A stretch of 64,000 nt of DNA from Demequina sp. (GTDB taxonomy: Bacteria > Actinomycetota > Actinomycetes > Actinomycetales > Demequinaceae), in contig JANQAD010000001.1 of the NCBI GenBank assembly GCA_024707205.1, forward strand, positions 1,701,979 to 1,765,978. The letters are read 5' to 3'. A program made the translations under genes and the position numbers. The notes beneath the pieces are model-generated. The model was not told the origin of the DNA. It ran no database searches and saw nothing but the letters and a program-made list of their open reading frames with translations. This document shows, piece after piece, positions 7,961 to 18,324 of the stretch. How positions within the stretch are numbered: the first letter of the stretch is position 1; every line of letters starts with the position of its first letter.

Positions 7961-8704
7961 GTGGGCGTGACCGCTGTAACCGCCACCCTCGTCGGCGGCC
8001 CCACCCTCGTCTTCACCTACGCAGGCCTCACCGTCATCACCGACCCCACGTTCAGCGAGCCCGGCGAGTACGGCGGCCTCACCAAGACCCGCGGCCCCGC
8101 GCTGCCCGTGCAGCGCCTTGGAGCGATCGACCTCGCGCTCGTCTCCCATGACCACCACCCGGACAACCTCGACCCCGAGGGCCGCGCCGTCTTGGCGCAG
8201 GTGCCCGTAGCGATCACGACCACGGCCGGCGCCGCCCGCGTGCCAGGCACGATAGGCCTCGAGCCGTGGACGTCGGTGCAGGTTGGCGCCGCCACGGTCA
8301 CCGCCGTGCCGGCGCTCCACGGCCCGCCGCACGTCGCCGAGCACACAGGCCCCGTCATCGGCTTCGTCCTTGAGGCCGACGGCGCGCCCACCGTCTACTT
8401 CTCCGGAGACAATTCTGAGGTTGCGGTGGCGAGGGAGATCGCGGCCGCATTCCCTGAGGTCGCGCTCGCGATCCTGTGCGCGGGAGCGGCCCGCGTGGCC
8501 AACCGCGGCCCGGACCCGCTGACTCTAGACGCGGCCCGCGTCTTCGAGGTCGCCAACCTGTGGCCGGACGTGCTCATCGTTCCCGTCCACACCGACGACT
8601 GGGCCCACTTCAGCGAGCCAGGGGCGACGTTGCAGGAGAACTGGAGCGGAGCGTCGGGCCGGCTGAGAATCCTTGAGCCGGGTGTCATAACCGACCTGGC
8701 GTGA
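7961..8704 (+). CDS. Metallo-beta-lactamase-fold hydrolase (UlaG/UPF0173-like)
   Basis: A 247-aa predicted metal-dependent hydrolase. The metal motif appears as SHDHHPDN near residue 64, with further ligands in ALHGPPH and the SGDN segment near residue 150 (VYFSGDN), matching the L-ascorbate-6-phosphate lactonase/UPF0173 branch rather than true beta-lactamases. It lacks a signal peptide, so is probably cytoplasmic. It follows the small lipoprotein gene by 13 nt and ends 3 nt before the convergent end of the channel gene. The substrate is unknown. Confidence 0.8.
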   Translation: MGVTAVTATLVGGPTLVFTYAGLTVITDPTFSEPGEYGGLTKTRGPALPVQRLGAIDLALVSHDHHPDNLDPEGRAVLAQVPVAITTTAGAARVPGTIGLEPWTSVQVGAATVTAVPALHGPPHVAEHTGPVIGFVLEADGAPTVYFSGDNSEVAVAREIAAAFPEVALAILCAGAARVANRGPDPLTLDAARVFEVANLWPDVLIVPVHTDDWAHFSEPGATLQENWSGASGRLRILEPGVITDLA

Positions 8705-8707
8705 CGC

Positions 8708-10585
8708 TCAGTCCTCCGCAAGAACGATGATGAGGTCGCCCTCGTTGTAGACGCGCTCCTCCTGCTTGGCGGGGTTGATGCGAATGGTTGCGCGGGCGTC
8801 GCCCAAGCCCTCCGGTGTCACGTCGCGGTAGCCGATCGCCGTCTCGGAGCGCTTCGCGGCGCCCGCGGCAACCGTGAAGAAGTTCACCGGGACGCCCAGC
8901 TCGACGTACCACTCCGCAGGACGCAGGTAGATCTCAGGGCCGTCCGAGGAGAACAGCACTCCGTACACTTCGTTGAGCTGAGGGTTCTCGGAGATCTGGG
9001 CCATCATCAGGCTGATCAGGTTGTCGCTGACGATGAAGTCGTCTGCCTTGGTGACCTCGGCGAGGCGGCGATTCCTGTCGTCGAGCATCTCCGAGACGAT
9101 ATTGAAGTTGGTGCCCGCTTCCGACGCCAGCTCGCGTAGCTGAAGCAGCGTGACCAGGGTCCGGGAGTCCGCTGTCTCCATATCGAGGTGATCGCGGTAC
9201 GCGAGCACCAGGATGTGATCGTAGGTCTCCGGCGCTAGGGCCTCAAGGGCGGCCCGGTTGGTCGTGTTGGCGCGCTTGATCTCCACCTCGAGCCCGGGCG
9301 TCTCCGCGAGCTTGGGGAGCTTGTAGTCCGTCACGATCGTCACCACTGAACCCGCGGGCGCGTACTCGTGAAGCTCGCCGACGATGAGCGGCAGCTGCGA
9401 GTGCGAGCCGAGAATGAGGGTCCGTTCGGGAGCCATCTCCACTGCGGGCAGACCCGTGACGTGGGCGTCGTTGGCGACGCCACGCTGGGCGGCGAGGGCG
9501 ATCGTCGAGTCATCCTCCGCGATCACGATCAGCTGCTCGCCCTCACCCAGCGTGCGGTCGGCTGCCGGGTTCAGCAAGGCGCCTTCCTGTGTGATGACGC
9601 CGATCACGGTGGACGAGTCAAACCGCATCTGGCACTCGAGGTACGTGAGGCCAACGAGCGACGGCTGGTCGGTGAAGTAGATCTCGTCGCCGTCGAACTG
9701 GAGCAGCTCCGTGTAGACGCGGGACAGGCCCGACTGGCGGCAGGTCTGCACGGTCACCTTGGAGATCGTCTCGAGCGGGAGGATCCACTGGGCCTCGTCC
9801 TTGCCAACGAGCTTGGCGATAGGGAGGTTCTCCGGCCTATTGATCTCGCCGACCACCGTGATCTCGCCCTCCGGGCGCTCCGGGTGGTTGGTGAGGGCGA
9901 GTGCGGTCTTGATGGTGGTCGCGTCGGTGTCAGGGGCGTCCTCGTCGCCGAGCACGATGAGCGACTTCGCCTCGAACGGGTTGGCGCGCAGCAGCTCGTC
10001 CTGATCCAGAGGGTTGCCGGATCGACACACGACCTTGGTGTTCTTCAACTGGGGGACCTTCTCCGCGATGGCCTCTTCCATGTCCACGCGGTCGCGATCG
10101 GCGAGCACCACAACCACGGGCTTGCTCTCCGATTCGTTGGCGATGACCAGTTCCGAGATGATGGTGAAGACCTTGGAGTTCCACCCCAGGATCACGGTGT
10201 GGCCATTCTCGACCACCGCGGAACGGCCCTTGCGGAGAGCCGCGATACGGTCGTCGAACGCCGCGGACACGACACCGATGAGGCTCGCGACCACGAGCAC
10301 ACCGAACAGCGTGGTGAGGAGCGACAGCAGCCGCCACGGCCAGCCGATGTCACCCGAGAAGGTCCCGGGGTCCAGCGTGAAGGTCAGCTGTCGCCAGATG
10401 GCCTCGATGAACGTGTAGCCGCCGGAGTCGGAGGGAAACACGTTGAAGATGAAGGCGACGAGGCCGGCGACGATCACCCAGATGAGGCTGATCAGCCCCA
10501 GCAGTCCAATGACGGCGACGTTGCCTCGCGCCATCAGGTTGTCGAAGCGGTAACGCAACCGAGCGCTGATACCTGGCTTGGCCAT
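8708..10585 (-). CDS. CASTOR/POLLUX-type ion channel with RCK/TrkA-N domains
   Basis: A 625-aa membrane protein. About residues 15-110 hold the membrane region, including VAVIGLLGLISLIWVIVAG and a later LLTTLFGVLVVASLIG helix. Then come nucleotide-binding RCK-like domains, the first beginning HTVILGWNSKVFTIISELV (~residue 122) and a second beginning RTLILGSHSQLPLIVGEL (~380). This matches the CASTOR/POLLUX (DMI1) putative channel family, related to K+ and Ca2+ channels gated by an RCK ring. The ATG at 10585 has GAGGGGAC upstream. It is divergent from argS, with about 100 bp between. The ion is not determinable here. Confidence 0.85.
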   Translation of the reverse strand: MAKPGISARLRYRFDNLMARGNVAVIGLLGLISLIWVIVAGLVAFIFNVFPSDSGGYTFIEAIWRQLTFTLDPGTFSGDIGWPWRLLSLLTTLFGVLVVASLIGVVSAAFDDRIAALRKGRSAVVENGHTVILGWNSKVFTIISELVIANESESKPVVVVLADRDRVDMEEAIAEKVPQLKNTKVVCRSGNPLDQDELLRANPFEAKSLIVLGDEDAPDTDATTIKTALALTNHPERPEGEITVVGEINRPENLPIAKLVGKDEAQWILPLETISKVTVQTCRQSGLSRVYTELLQFDGDEIYFTDQPSLVGLTYLECQMRFDSSTVIGVITQEGALLNPAADRTLGEGEQLIVIAEDDSTIALAAQRGVANDAHVTGLPAVEMAPERTLILGSHSQLPLIVGELHEYAPAGSVVTIVTDYKLPKLAETPGLEVEIKRANTTNRAALEALAPETYDHILVLAYRDHLDMETADSRTLVTLLQLRELASEAGTNFNIVSEMLDDRNRRLAEVTKADDFIVSDNLISLMMAQISENPQLNEVYGVLFSSDGPEIYLRPAEWYVELGVPVNFFTVAAGAAKRSETAIGYRDVTPEGLGDARATIRINPAKQEERVYNEGDLIIVLAED

Positions 10586-10672
10586 GGGGGTCCCCTCGTT
10601 GGGCCGAAACGTTCCAGCGCATGCTAGCGGCAAGGCCTCTAGGAGGGAAGATGCCTGTGACGGGCTCGCGAC

Positions 10673-10678
10673 TAGACT
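10673..10678 (+). promoter_or_regulatory. Putative -10 box of argS (TAGACT)
   Basis: TAGACT lies 6 nt before GTG 10685 and no Shine-Dalgarno is present, so argS is probably translated from a leaderless message. Confidence 0.45.
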
Positions 10679-10684
10679 TGACGG

Positions 10685-12355
10685 GTGACCCCAGAGGAAC
10701 TGACCGCAACCATCCTTGCCGCCATCGAGGCGGGCGTCGCCGACGGCACGTTCGCGATCGACGGCGACATCGGCGAGGTGCGCGTGGAGCGCCCGCGCCA
10801 GCGGGACCACGGCGACTGGGCAACCAACGTCGCCATGCAGCTCGGCAAGCGGGCCGGCCTGACTCCCCGGGAGTTTGCGGAGAAGCTCGCCGCGCTGCTC
10901 GAGGCCGAGCCCGGCATCGAGTCGCTCGAGGTGGCGGGCCCCGGTTTCCTCAACATCCGGCTCCGGGCCGACGCTGCCGGCGAGCTCGCGCGCGGAATCG
11001 TCGAGTTCGGCGAGGGTTACGGCTCGGGCGAGTCCCTGCACGGCAAGCACGTGAACATCGAGTTCGTCTCAGCGAACCCCACTGGCCCCATTCACCTTGG
11101 GGGTACCCGCTGGGCCGCGGTCGGCGACTCGCTCGCGCGGCTGCTCGAATTCCACGGTGCTCAGGTCACTCGCGAGTACTACTTCAACGACCATGGCGCG
11201 CAGATCGACCGCTTCGCCGCGTCGCTGCTCGCCGCGATCAAGGGTGAAGAGGCGCCCGAGGACGGCTACGCGGGCGAGTACATCCAGGACATCGCGAACG
11301 AGGTCATGGTGGAGGCGATGGCCGCGGGCGACGCGGACCCGCTGGAGCTCCCCGAAGACGAGGCCTTCGAGTTCTTCCGTGACCGCGGGGTCGGCCTCAT
11401 GTTCGAGCAGATCAAGAAGTCGCTCCACGACTTTGGCGTGGACTTCGACGTGTACTTCCACGAGGACTCGCTGCACAACTCGGGCGCCGTGGACAAGGCG
11501 ATCGCCCACCTCAAGAAGACCGGCGCGCTCTACGAGTCGGAGGGCGCCTGGTGGCTGCGCTCCACTGACTATGGCGACGACCGCGACCGCGTGGTCATCC
11601 GCTCCGACGGCCGTCCCGCCTATATCGCCGGCGACCTCGCGTACTTCCAGGACAAGCGCCACCGCGGCGCCGACCTGTGCATCTACCTGCTCGGCGCCGA
11701 CCACCACGGCTACATCGCGCGGCTCAAGGCCGCGGCCGCCGCGTTCGGCGACGACCCCGAGAACGTCGAGGTCAAGATCGGCCAGATGGTCAACCTCGTC
11801 AAGGACGGCGAGCCGGTGCGGATGTCCAAGCGCGCCGGGACCGTGGTGGCGCTCGAGGACCTCGTGGAGGCCGTTGGCGTCGACGCCGCGCGCTACGCCC
11901 TGGTCCGCTCCTCGGCGGACTCGAACATCGACATCGACCTTGACCTGCTCGCGTCCCAGTCCAACTCCAACCCCGTGTTCTATGTGCAGTACGCGCACGC
12001 GCGCACGGCCGGGGTGGCCCGGAACGCCGCCGAGTACGGCATTCGCCGCGAGGACGGCTTCGCACCCGAACTGCTCACGCACGAGTCCGAGGCCGCCCTG
12101 CTGGGCATCCTGGGCGAGTTCCCGCGCGTCGTCACGCAGGCCGTCGAGTTCCGTGAGCAGCTCCGCGTTGCCCGCTACCTCGAGCAGCTCGCGGCGGCGT
12201 ATCACGGCTGGTACGACCGCACTCGCGTGACCCCGCTCGGCGACGAGCAGGTCTCGGACCTGCACCGCACCCGCCTGTGGCTCAACGACGCCGCTGGCCA
12301 GGTGCTGCGCAACGGGCTCGCTCTGCTCGGGGTCTCGGCCCCGGAACGGATGTAG
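10685..12355 (+). CDS. argS: Arginyl-tRNA synthetase
   Basis: A 556-aa class I synthetase that charges tRNA-Arg. The N-terminal Add-1 domain is followed by [14 protein letters not shown] (HIGH-type site, about residue 135) and [11 protein letters not shown] (KMSKS-type site, ~379); the C-terminal DALR-type anticodon domain ends with [10 protein letters not shown], as usual. Its length is normal. The GTG start lacks a ribosome site and follows TAGACT. lysA begins 3 nt after its stop, the conserved argS-lysA order of actinobacteria. Confidence 0.96.
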   Translation: MTPEELTATILAAIEAGVADGTFAIDGDIGEVRVERPRQRDHGDWATNVAMQLGKRAGLTPREFAEKLAALLEAEPGIESLEVAGPGFLNIRLRADAAGELARGIVEFGEGYGSGESLHGKHVNIEFVSANPTGPIHLGGTRWAAVGDSLARLLEFHGAQVTREYYFNDHGAQIDRFAASLLAAIKGEEAPEDGYAGEYIQDIANEVMVEAMAAGDADPLELPEDEAFEFFRDRGVGLMFEQIKKSLHDFGVDFDVYFHEDSLHNSGAVDKAIAHLKKTGALYESEGAWWLRSTDYGDDRDRVVIRSDGRPAYIAGDLAYFQDKRHRGADLCIYLLGADHHGYIARLKAAAAAFGDDPENVEVKIGQMVNLVKDGEPVRMSKRAGTVVALEDLVEAVGVDAARYALVRSSADSNIDIDLDLLASQSNSNPVFYVQYAHARTAGVARNAAEYGIRREDGFAPELLTHESEAALLGILGEFPRVVTQAVEFREQLRVARYLEQLAAAYHGWYDRTRVTPLGDEQVSDLHRTRLWLNDAAGQVLRNGLALLGVSAPERM

Positions 12356-12358
12356 CGC

Positions 12359-13689
12359 GTGGAAAGCCCCTGGTCACACTCGGCGGTCCGGGGCGCGGAC
12401 GGCGCCATCAGCGTCGGAGGCGCGGACCTTCGCGAACTCGCGGGCCAGTTCGGCACCCCGCTCTACGTCATTGACGAGGCGGACTTCCGCACGCGCGCCG
12501 CGGACTTCCGCGACCACTTCGCCGCCGCGTTCGGCCGCCACGGCGCCGAGGTGGACGTCTACTACGCGTCGAAGGCGTTCCTCTCGTCGCGCGTCTCGCG
12601 GTGGATGTTCGACGAGGACCTGCACATGGACGTCGCGTCCGGCGGCGAGCTGGAGCTGGCGCTGCGCGGCGGGATGCCCGCCTCGCGCATCGGCCTGCAC
12701 GGCAACAACAAATCGGACGCCGAGTTGCGCCGCGCCCTCGAGGTGGGTGTGGGCCGCATCGTCGTTGACTCGTTCACGGAGATCGAGGTGCTGGACGCGA
12801 TCGCGCGCGAGAAGGGGGTTACGGCACCCGTGCTTGTGCGCGTGACCACGGGCGTCCACGCGGGCGGCCACGAGTACATCGCCACGAGCCACGAGGACCA
12901 GAAGTTCGGCCTCTCACTCGCCGCGGGCGACGCGTACGAGGCGCTGCTCGCGTGCCACGACGCTCCGGGCCTGCGACTCCTCGGCATCCACACCCACATC
13001 GGCAGCCAGATCCTGTCGCTCGACGCCTTCCGCGAGTCCGCCGAGCGCATGATGCGCCTGCGCGCGGCCTTCACGGTGGAGACCGGCGTGGAGCTCCCCG
13101 AGGTGGACCTCGGCGGCGGCTACGCCATCCGCTACACGCCCCACAGCGAGGAGCTCGCTCCCCGTGACGCTGCCTTCGGCATGGCCGACGCTGTTGCCGC
13201 GGCCGTGGAGGCGTCAGGGGGTCGTGGCCTCACCTCTCCATCGAGCCTGGTAGAGCCATTGCCGGGCCTGCGGGCCTGACTCTGTACCGCGTCGGCGTGG
13301 TGAAGCACGTGGCGCTCGAAGACGGGGGCTCGCGTCAGTACGTGGCCGTCGACGGCGGCATGAGCGACAACATGCGCACTATCACCTACGGCGCCGAGTA
13401 CACGGCGGCCATTGCCTCGCGTCTCTCGGAGGCCGAGCCGACGCTGTCGCGCGTGGTGGGCAAGCACTGCGAGAGCGGCGACATCGTGGTGCGGGACGTG
13501 GAGCTGCCCGCGGACATCGCGCGGGGAGACCTGCTCGCCGTGCCCGCCACGGGCGCCTACGGCCGGGTGATGGCGAGCAACTACAACGCCGTGCTGCGGC
13601 CCGCGGTGGTGTCCGTCAAGGACGGCGAGCCGACGGTGCACATCCGCCGCGACACCATGGAGGATCTGCTCAACTGGGACGTTTGGTAA
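12359..13689 (+). pseudogene. lysA: Diaminopimelate decarboxylase, single-base frameshift
   Basis: PLP-dependent enzyme for the last step of lysine synthesis (meso-diaminopimelate to L-lysine and CO2). The first frame carries the alanine-racemase-like barrel with the PLP lysine in YYASKAF (~residue 72) and HTHIGSQI. It then runs out at about 13215-13230, and the remainder (HLSIEPGRAIAG, GGMSDNMR, CESGDIVV, NYNAVLRP) continues in the -1 frame to 13689. One missing base near the GGGGG at 13217-13221 or shortly after explains it. All family motifs are present across the two frames. It starts 3 nt after argS. A sequence error is likelier than genuine loss, since hom and thr genes follow. Confidence 0.9.
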
Positions 13690-13690
13690 A

Positions 13691-13708
13691 GCGTTCCCTA
13701 AGGAACGC
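13691..13708 (+). other. Short hairpin after lysA
   Basis: GCGTTCC-CTAA-GGAACGC forms a perfect 7-bp stem one base after the lysA stop, without a T tract. It could stabilise the mRNA 3' end or be an operator for the following small ORF. Confidence 0.4.
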
Positions 13709-13777
13709 CCAAGTTGCGCTTGCTACCAGCGGTCAGCGGGGCCATACTGTGGCCAAGCAAGGGAAAGGGGCCCTCCG

Positions 13778-13945
13778 ATGGACTCGAACGACGACGACCG
13801 TCCCATCATGACGGACCTTGACTCCGCCGATGCCCCCGACGAAGTGACACTCACGCCGCAGCCATGGCTGCGGCGTTTTGCGTCCATCGTGGGATTCGCG
13901 TCGGCGGGTGTTGGCGGGCCGGGCGGCAACCAGTCAATGGTGTGA
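13778..13945 (+). CDS. Possible 55-aa small protein
   Basis: An open frame starts at ATG 13778 with a good ribosome site (GGGAAAGGGG, 7 nt upstream) and encodes an acidic N-terminal half (MDSNDDDRPIMTDLDSADAP) followed by a short basic/hydrophobic part and a Gly-rich end. No family is recognised. A perfect 24-bp palindrome plus TTTT lies inside it (13853-13879), so either the frame is spurious or translation may interfere with that hairpin. It lies between lysA and hom. It is not rich in Thr or Ile codons, so a classical threonine leader peptide is unlikely. Confidence 0.3.
   Translation: MDSNDDDRPIMTDLDSADAPDEVTLTPQPWLRRFASIVGFASAGVGGPGGNQSMV
13853..13879 (+). terminator. Intrinsic terminator (24-bp palindrome plus T4)
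   Basis: A perfect palindrome centred on CCATGG, with arms ACGCCGCAGCCA / TGGCTGCGGCGT, is followed by TTTT. It lies downstream of lysA and upstream of hom and would insulate the two units. Confidence 0.65.
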
Positions 13946-14004
13946 CGCCCACTCCGGGAGCGGGCTCGCTCGTCGCGCGCGCCAGGGGTTGGCCCTGCCC
14001 CCGC

Positions 14005-14010
14005 TAGAGT
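14005..14010 (+). promoter_or_regulatory. Putative -10 box of the hom-thrC-thrB operon (TAGAGT)
   Basis: TAGAGT lies 7 nt before GTG 14018 and no ribosome site is seen; probable leaderless start. Confidence 0.45.
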
Positions 14011-14017
14011 TGGTGCC

Positions 14018-15299
14018 GTGTCTGAGCCTCGACCCCTTGCCCTGGCCGTCCTTGGCCCGGGCACGGTTGGGCGCGAGGTGGTGCGCCTGCTCACGGAGCA
14101 CGCCGATGACCTCACGGCTCGCGTGGGTGCCCCACTCGAGTTGGCGGGCGTCTACGTTCGCGACGCGTCAGTGCCCCGGGAAGGCATCGACTCGAGTCTC
14201 CTGACGGAGGACGCCTTCGGACTCGTCGCCCGCGCCGACGTGGTGATCGAGCTCATGGGCGGCATCTCGCCCGCGCGCGAACTCATTCTCGCGGCTCTCG
14301 CCGGGGGAGCGTCGGTCGTCACCGCGAATAAGGCGCTCCTCGCCGCGCACGGCCCCGAGCTCTTCGAGGCCGCCGACGCCGCCGGGACCGACCTCTACTT
14401 CGAGGCCGCCGTCGCGGGCGCCATCCCCATCGTCCGTCCGGTCCGCGAGTCGCTCGCCGGTGACCAGGTGGAGCGCATCCTCGGCATCGTCAACGGCACC
14501 ACCAACTTCGTCCTCGACGAGATGACCCAGCGCGGGCTCTCCTACGAGGTCGCGCTCAAGCAGGCGCAGGACCTCGGCTACGCCGAGGCGGACCCCACCG
14601 CGGACGTCGATGGCTTCGACGCTGCCGCCAAGGCCGCCATCCTCGCCTCGCTCGCGTTCCACCAGCGCGTCTCGCTCGCGGATGTCTACCGCGAGGGCAT
14701 CTCTGGCATCACGGCCGCCGACGTCGCCTCCGCCCGCGACAACGGCCAGGTCATCAAGCTTCTCGCCATCGCGGAGAGGGCCGACGGCGCGGTCGCCGTT
14801 CGCGTTCACCCTGCCTTGGTGCCCGCCTCCCACCCGCTCGCTGGCGTCCACGGCGCCTACAACGCGATCTTCGTGGAGGCGGCAGCGGCGGGTGAGCTCA
14901 TGTTCTACGGCAAGGGCGCGGGAGGGGGTGCCAACAGCGTCGGCCGTCTTGGGTGACGTTGTGAGCGTGGCCCGGCACCGCGCGTTGGGCGGCAAGGGTC
15001 CCCGCGAGTCCAACTATGCGGCGAATGCCGTGGTTCCCATTGATGACGTGTTTACCAGGTACTCCGTGCGGATGAACGTGCCCGACAGGCCCGGCGTGCT
15101 GCAGCGCGTTGCCGAGGTGTTCGCCGGGCACGGGGTGTCGATAGAGACCGTTCGGCAGGTGTCGGGGCAGGGGACCGCGGGGCTCGTGATCTCGACGCAC
15201 CGAGCTCGTGAACGCGACCTCGCCGCGACCGTCGCGGACCTGCGCGGGCTTGACGCGGTGGCCGAGGTCACGAGCGTGCTGAGGATTGAAGGGGAGTAA
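14018..15299 (+). pseudogene. hom: Homoserine dehydrogenase, single-base frameshift
   Basis: NAD(P)H-dependent reduction of aspartate semialdehyde to homoserine, the branch point to threonine and methionine. The N-terminal Rossmann domain (LGPGTVGREVV) and catalytic domain (NGTTNFVLDEM, DLGYAEADPTADVDG) read to GKGAGG. The frame then shifts by +1 and continues as VPTASAVLGDVVS and a C-terminal ACT domain (VRMNVPDRPGVLQRVAEVF) to 15299. The GGGGG at 14924-14928 has one G too many for the expected GKGAGGVPTASAV. Without it the protein would be ~426 aa, a normal length. The stop overlaps the thrC start (TAATG). Probably a sequencing artefact in a working operon. Confidence 0.9.
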
Positions 15300-16357
15300 T
15301 GGCTCACCAGTGGCAGGGCGTTGTCCGCGAGTACCTGGACTTCATGCCGTTCGCGGCCGAGGACCGGGTGGTGACCCTCGGCGAGGGCGGCACGCCGCTC
15401 GTCTACGCCGAGTCCATCTCGCGCGAGGTTGGCGCGGAGGTCTTCGTCAAGGTCGAGGGGATGAACCCGACCGGATCGTTCAAAGACCGCGGCATGACGG
15501 CGGCGCTCACCCAGGTGGTGAAGGAGGGCGACCACACGGTCGTGTGCGCCTCGACGGGCAACACCTCCGCCTCCGCAGCGGCCTACGCGGCTCACGCTGG
15601 GTTGCGGTGCGTCGTGATGATCCCCCAGGGGAAGATCGCGGCCGGCAAGATGGCCCAGGCGATCATGCACGGCGCGGACCTGGTGCAGGTGGACGGCAAC
15701 TTCGACGAGTGCCTCGACATCGTGCGGTCGCTCTCGAACGACTACCCCATTGCACTGGTGAATTCGGTGAATCCGTATCGGCTGCACGGGCAGAAGTCAG
15801 GTGCCTTCGAGATCGTCGACACCCTGGGCGACGCCCCTGATATTCACATGCTTCCGGTGGGCAACGCGGGCAACATCTCGGCGTATTGGATGGGTTTCCG
15901 CGAGTACGCCGCCGCTGGGGTCGCGACCAAGCTGCCCAAGATCTGGGGCGTCCAGGCGGCCGGGGCCGCGCCCTTCGTCGCCGGCCACCCCATCAAGGAC
16001 CCGGAGACCGTCGCGACCGCCATCCGCATCGGCAATCCCGCGTCGTGGGACCTGGCCGTAGCCGCGAGGGACGAGTCCGGCGGCTGGATCCGCGCGGTCT
16101 CCGATGCCTCGATCCTCTCGGCGCAGGCGCGCCTCGCTGCCGACGTCGGCGTGTTCGTCGAGCCCGCGTCCGCGGCCGGAGTTGCCGGGCTGCTCGCGGC
16201 CGGCGCGCTCGGCGAGGTGCCGCGCGGGGCCAAGATCACGATCACCGTCACTGGAAACGGTCTCAAGGACACCGCGACGGCGCTCGCGGGGCGCGAGATC
16301 GAGCCCGTGGTGATCCCCGTTGATGTTGAGGCGGCGGCGGCCGCGCTGGGGCTGTAG
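15299..16357 (+). CDS. thrC: Threonine synthase
   Basis: A 352-aa PLP enzyme converting O-phosphohomoserine to L-threonine. The PLP lysine lies in [11 protein letters not shown] (~residue 62), and the phosphate-binding loop is seen as [12 protein letters not shown]. This is the short threonine-synthase form typical of actinobacteria. ATG 15299 overlaps the hom stop in TAATG, with AAGGGGAG as ribosome site, so it is translationally coupled. thrB follows after 2 nt. Confidence 0.95.
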   Translation: MAHQWQGVVREYLDFMPFAAEDRVVTLGEGGTPLVYAESISREVGAEVFVKVEGMNPTGSFKDRGMTAALTQVVKEGDHTVVCASTGNTSASAAAYAAHAGLRCVVMIPQGKIAAGKMAQAIMHGADLVQVDGNFDECLDIVRSLSNDYPIALVNSVNPYRLHGQKSGAFEIVDTLGDAPDIHMLPVGNAGNISAYWMGFREYAAAGVATKLPKIWGVQAAGAAPFVAGHPIKDPETVATAIRIGNPASWDLAVAARDESGGWIRAVSDASILSAQARLAADVGVFVEPASAAGVAGLLAAGALGEVPRGAKITITVTGNGLKDTATALAGREIEPVVIPVDVEAAAAALGL

Positions 16358-16359
16358 CC

Positions 16360-17265
16360 ATGCGCCTCGTCGCCGATCACGTCGTCGTCTCGGTCCCGGC
16401 AACGGCCGGCAACCTGGGTCCCGGCTTCGACGCTCTCGGCATGGCGCTTGGCGTTCGCGATGAGGTGGAGGTCAAGGCCGTCGCCTCCGGCGAGACCACC
16501 ATCGAGATCTTCGGCGAGGGCGCTGAGACACTCGCTCGGGACGAATCGCACCTGGTAGTCCGCGCTTTGCGCGAGGCGCTCGACTCGGTGGGCGCGTCGC
16601 AAGTGGGTCTCGAGATCCGCGCCACCAACCGCATCCCGCACGGGAAGGGGCTCGGGTCGTCGGCGGCTGCCGTCGTCGCCGGCATCACGGCCGCGCGCGC
16701 GATGCTCGCCGAGCCGGAGGCCCTTGACGCCGCGGCAGCGCTGCGCCTGGCCACCGCCTTCGAGGGACACCCAGACAACGCGGCGCCCGCCATCTACGGC
16801 GGCGCCACGGTCGCGTGGGTGGATTCCGAGGGCGCGCACGCCTCGGAACTCGCGCTCGACCCCGCGATCGAGACCGCCGTGCTGATTCCAGAGTCGACGC
16901 TTCCCACCAAGGAGGCGCGCGCGGTGCTCCCGCCCCAGGTGCCGCACACCCATGCGGCGTTCAACGTCGGTCGAGCCGCGCTGCTCGTCAACGCCCTCGG
17001 CGGCCACCCGGAGCTGCTCCTGCCCGCCACCGAGGACAAGCTCCACCAGACCTATCGAGCGGACGTCATGGCGCCCGCGGTCGCGATGCTGCAGCACCTG
17101 CGGGCCCAGGGCCTTGCGGCTGTCGTCTCCGGAGCCGGCCCGTCCGTGCTGGTGCTGGGCACGGACCTTGCCGGCCTCACCTGGCCAGAGGGCATCGGCG
17201 AGCAAACGTGGGAACTGATCCACACCGTCGGGCCGGTTGCGGGGGCCAGGGCCAGGCGCCTCTAG
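16360..17265 (+). CDS. thrB: Homoserine kinase
   Basis: A 301-aa GHMP-family kinase that phosphorylates L-homoserine to O-phosphohomoserine, the substrate of ThrC. The ATP-binding motif PHGKGLGSSAAAVVAG lies at about residues 93-108, the N-terminal PATAGNLGPGFDALG motif is present, and the C-terminal GHMP motif appears as VSGAGPSVLVLG. It starts 2 nt after thrC and ends 13 nt before the convergent ABC permease. In related actinobacteria rho normally follows here; in this genome a ~14-kb accessory block intervenes. Confidence 0.95.
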   Translation: MRLVADHVVVSVPATAGNLGPGFDALGMALGVRDEVEVKAVASGETTIEIFGEGAETLARDESHLVVRALREALDSVGASQVGLEIRATNRIPHGKGLGSSAAAVVAGITAARAMLAEPEALDAAAALRLATAFEGHPDNAAPAIYGGATVAWVDSEGAHASELALDPAIETAVLIPESTLPTKEARAVLPPQVPHTHAAFNVGRAALLVNALGGHPELLLPATEDKLHQTYRADVMAPAVAMLQHLRAQGLAAVVSGAGPSVLVLGTDLAGLTWPEGIGEQTWELIHTVGPVAGARARRL

Positions 17266-17277
17266 CGGCGCGCTCGC

Positions 17278-18324
17278 CTACGGACTCGCCGTGCCCTCGC
17301 GGTTGGCGAAGCGCTGCTGCAGGATGACCGCGACCACGATGATCACGCCTTTGGCCACGAGCTGGACGGACGTGGACAGGTTGTTCTGCGTGAACACGTT
17401 GGTCAAGGTGGCGAAGAGGAGCACGCCGAGCACCGTGCCGCCGATGGTGCCGCGGCCGCCAACGAGCAGCGTGCCGCCAACGACCACCGCAGCGATCGCG
17501 TCGAGCTCATACAGCTGACCGTGCGTGGACGTGCCGGCCGTGGTGCGCGACAGCAGCATCGTCGCCGCGATTCCCGCCGCGCCTCCCGAGAGCATGTAGA
17601 GGTACATCGTGTGGCGCTTGACGTTGACGCCCGCGAGCCGCGCCGCGGTGGCATTGCCGCCGATCGCCACGGTGCGGCGGCCGAACGTGGTCCGGTTGAG
17701 CAGGAACCAGCCGGCGACGGCAACGGCCGCAAAGATCCAGATGACCCAGGAGATGCCCAGCAGATCGCCGCGGAAGAACTTCAGGAAGCCCGTGTTGCTG
17801 ATCACCTGGGTCTGCCGCTGAGAGATCAGCTCCGCCGCGCCGCGAGCGGCGACGAGCATCGCGAGCGTCGCCATGAACGAAACCACCTTGCCGTAGGCGA
17901 TGATGAGCCCGTTCGTGAGTCCGGCGACAATTCCTGTGGCAAGTGCGGCAAAGACCATCAATGGCCAGAAGCCCGACGCTGCGGTCTGGACCGCGCCGAG
18001 CGTCGCCACCACGCTCGACAGGCCGAGCACCGAGCCCACGGAGAGGTCGATGCCGCCGGCCGTGATGACGAAGGTGACGCCGATCGCCACTACGCCGATC
18101 ACCGAGGCGAGGCGCAGAATCACCAGGAAGTTGTCCACCTGCATGAAGGTGGAGCCCGCGGTGATCCAGCCCACCACCACGAGGACCAGCAGCGCGATCA
18201 CGAGGCCGGCGTTGCGGCCCGCCGAGGCGGGCACCCGGAGGCGGCGGCCTGACTCCGCAGGTGGCGAGTCGATGCCAGGGGTGTCGCCGGGGCCGTCGCT
18301 ACGGGTCTTGATCTCCTCGCTCAC
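17278..18324 (-). CDS. ABC sugar transporter permease (RbsC-like)
   Basis: A 348-aa integral membrane protein of the BPD_transp_2 family (ribose/xylose/inositol-type importers). About 9-10 hydrophobic segments are visible, with the family signature GGIDLSVGSVLGLSSVVA near residue 90 and the conserved AVVVGGTLLVGGRGTIGGTVLG segment in the C-terminal third. The start overlaps the end of the upstream ATPase gene by 4 nt, so both are coupled. With the ATPase and the divergent binding protein it forms one importer. The sugar is not identifiable from sequence. Confidence 0.9.
   Translation of the reverse strand: MSEEIKTRSDGPGDTPGIDSPPAESGRRLRVPASAGRNAGLVIALLVLVVVGWITAGSTFMQVDNFLVILRLASVIGVVAIGVTFVITAGGIDLSVGSVLGLSSVVATLGAVQTAASGFWPLMVFAALATGIVAGLTNGLIIAYGKVVSFMATLAMLVAARGAAELISQRQTQVISNTGFLKFFRGDLLGISWVIWIFAAVAVAGWFLLNRTTFGRRTVAIGGNATAARLAGVNVKRHTMYLYMLSGGAAGIAATMLLSRTTAGTSTHGQLYELDAIAAVVVGGTLLVGGRGTIGGTVLGVLLFATLTNVFTQNNLSTSVQLVAKGVIIVVAVILQQRFANREGTASP

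Noticed and set aside
10606..10615. GAAACGTTCC upstream of the channel gene as a second LacI-type operator
   Set aside because: Imperfect palindrome between unrelated genes; only the perfect GAAACGTTTC at the GH1 promoter is convincing.
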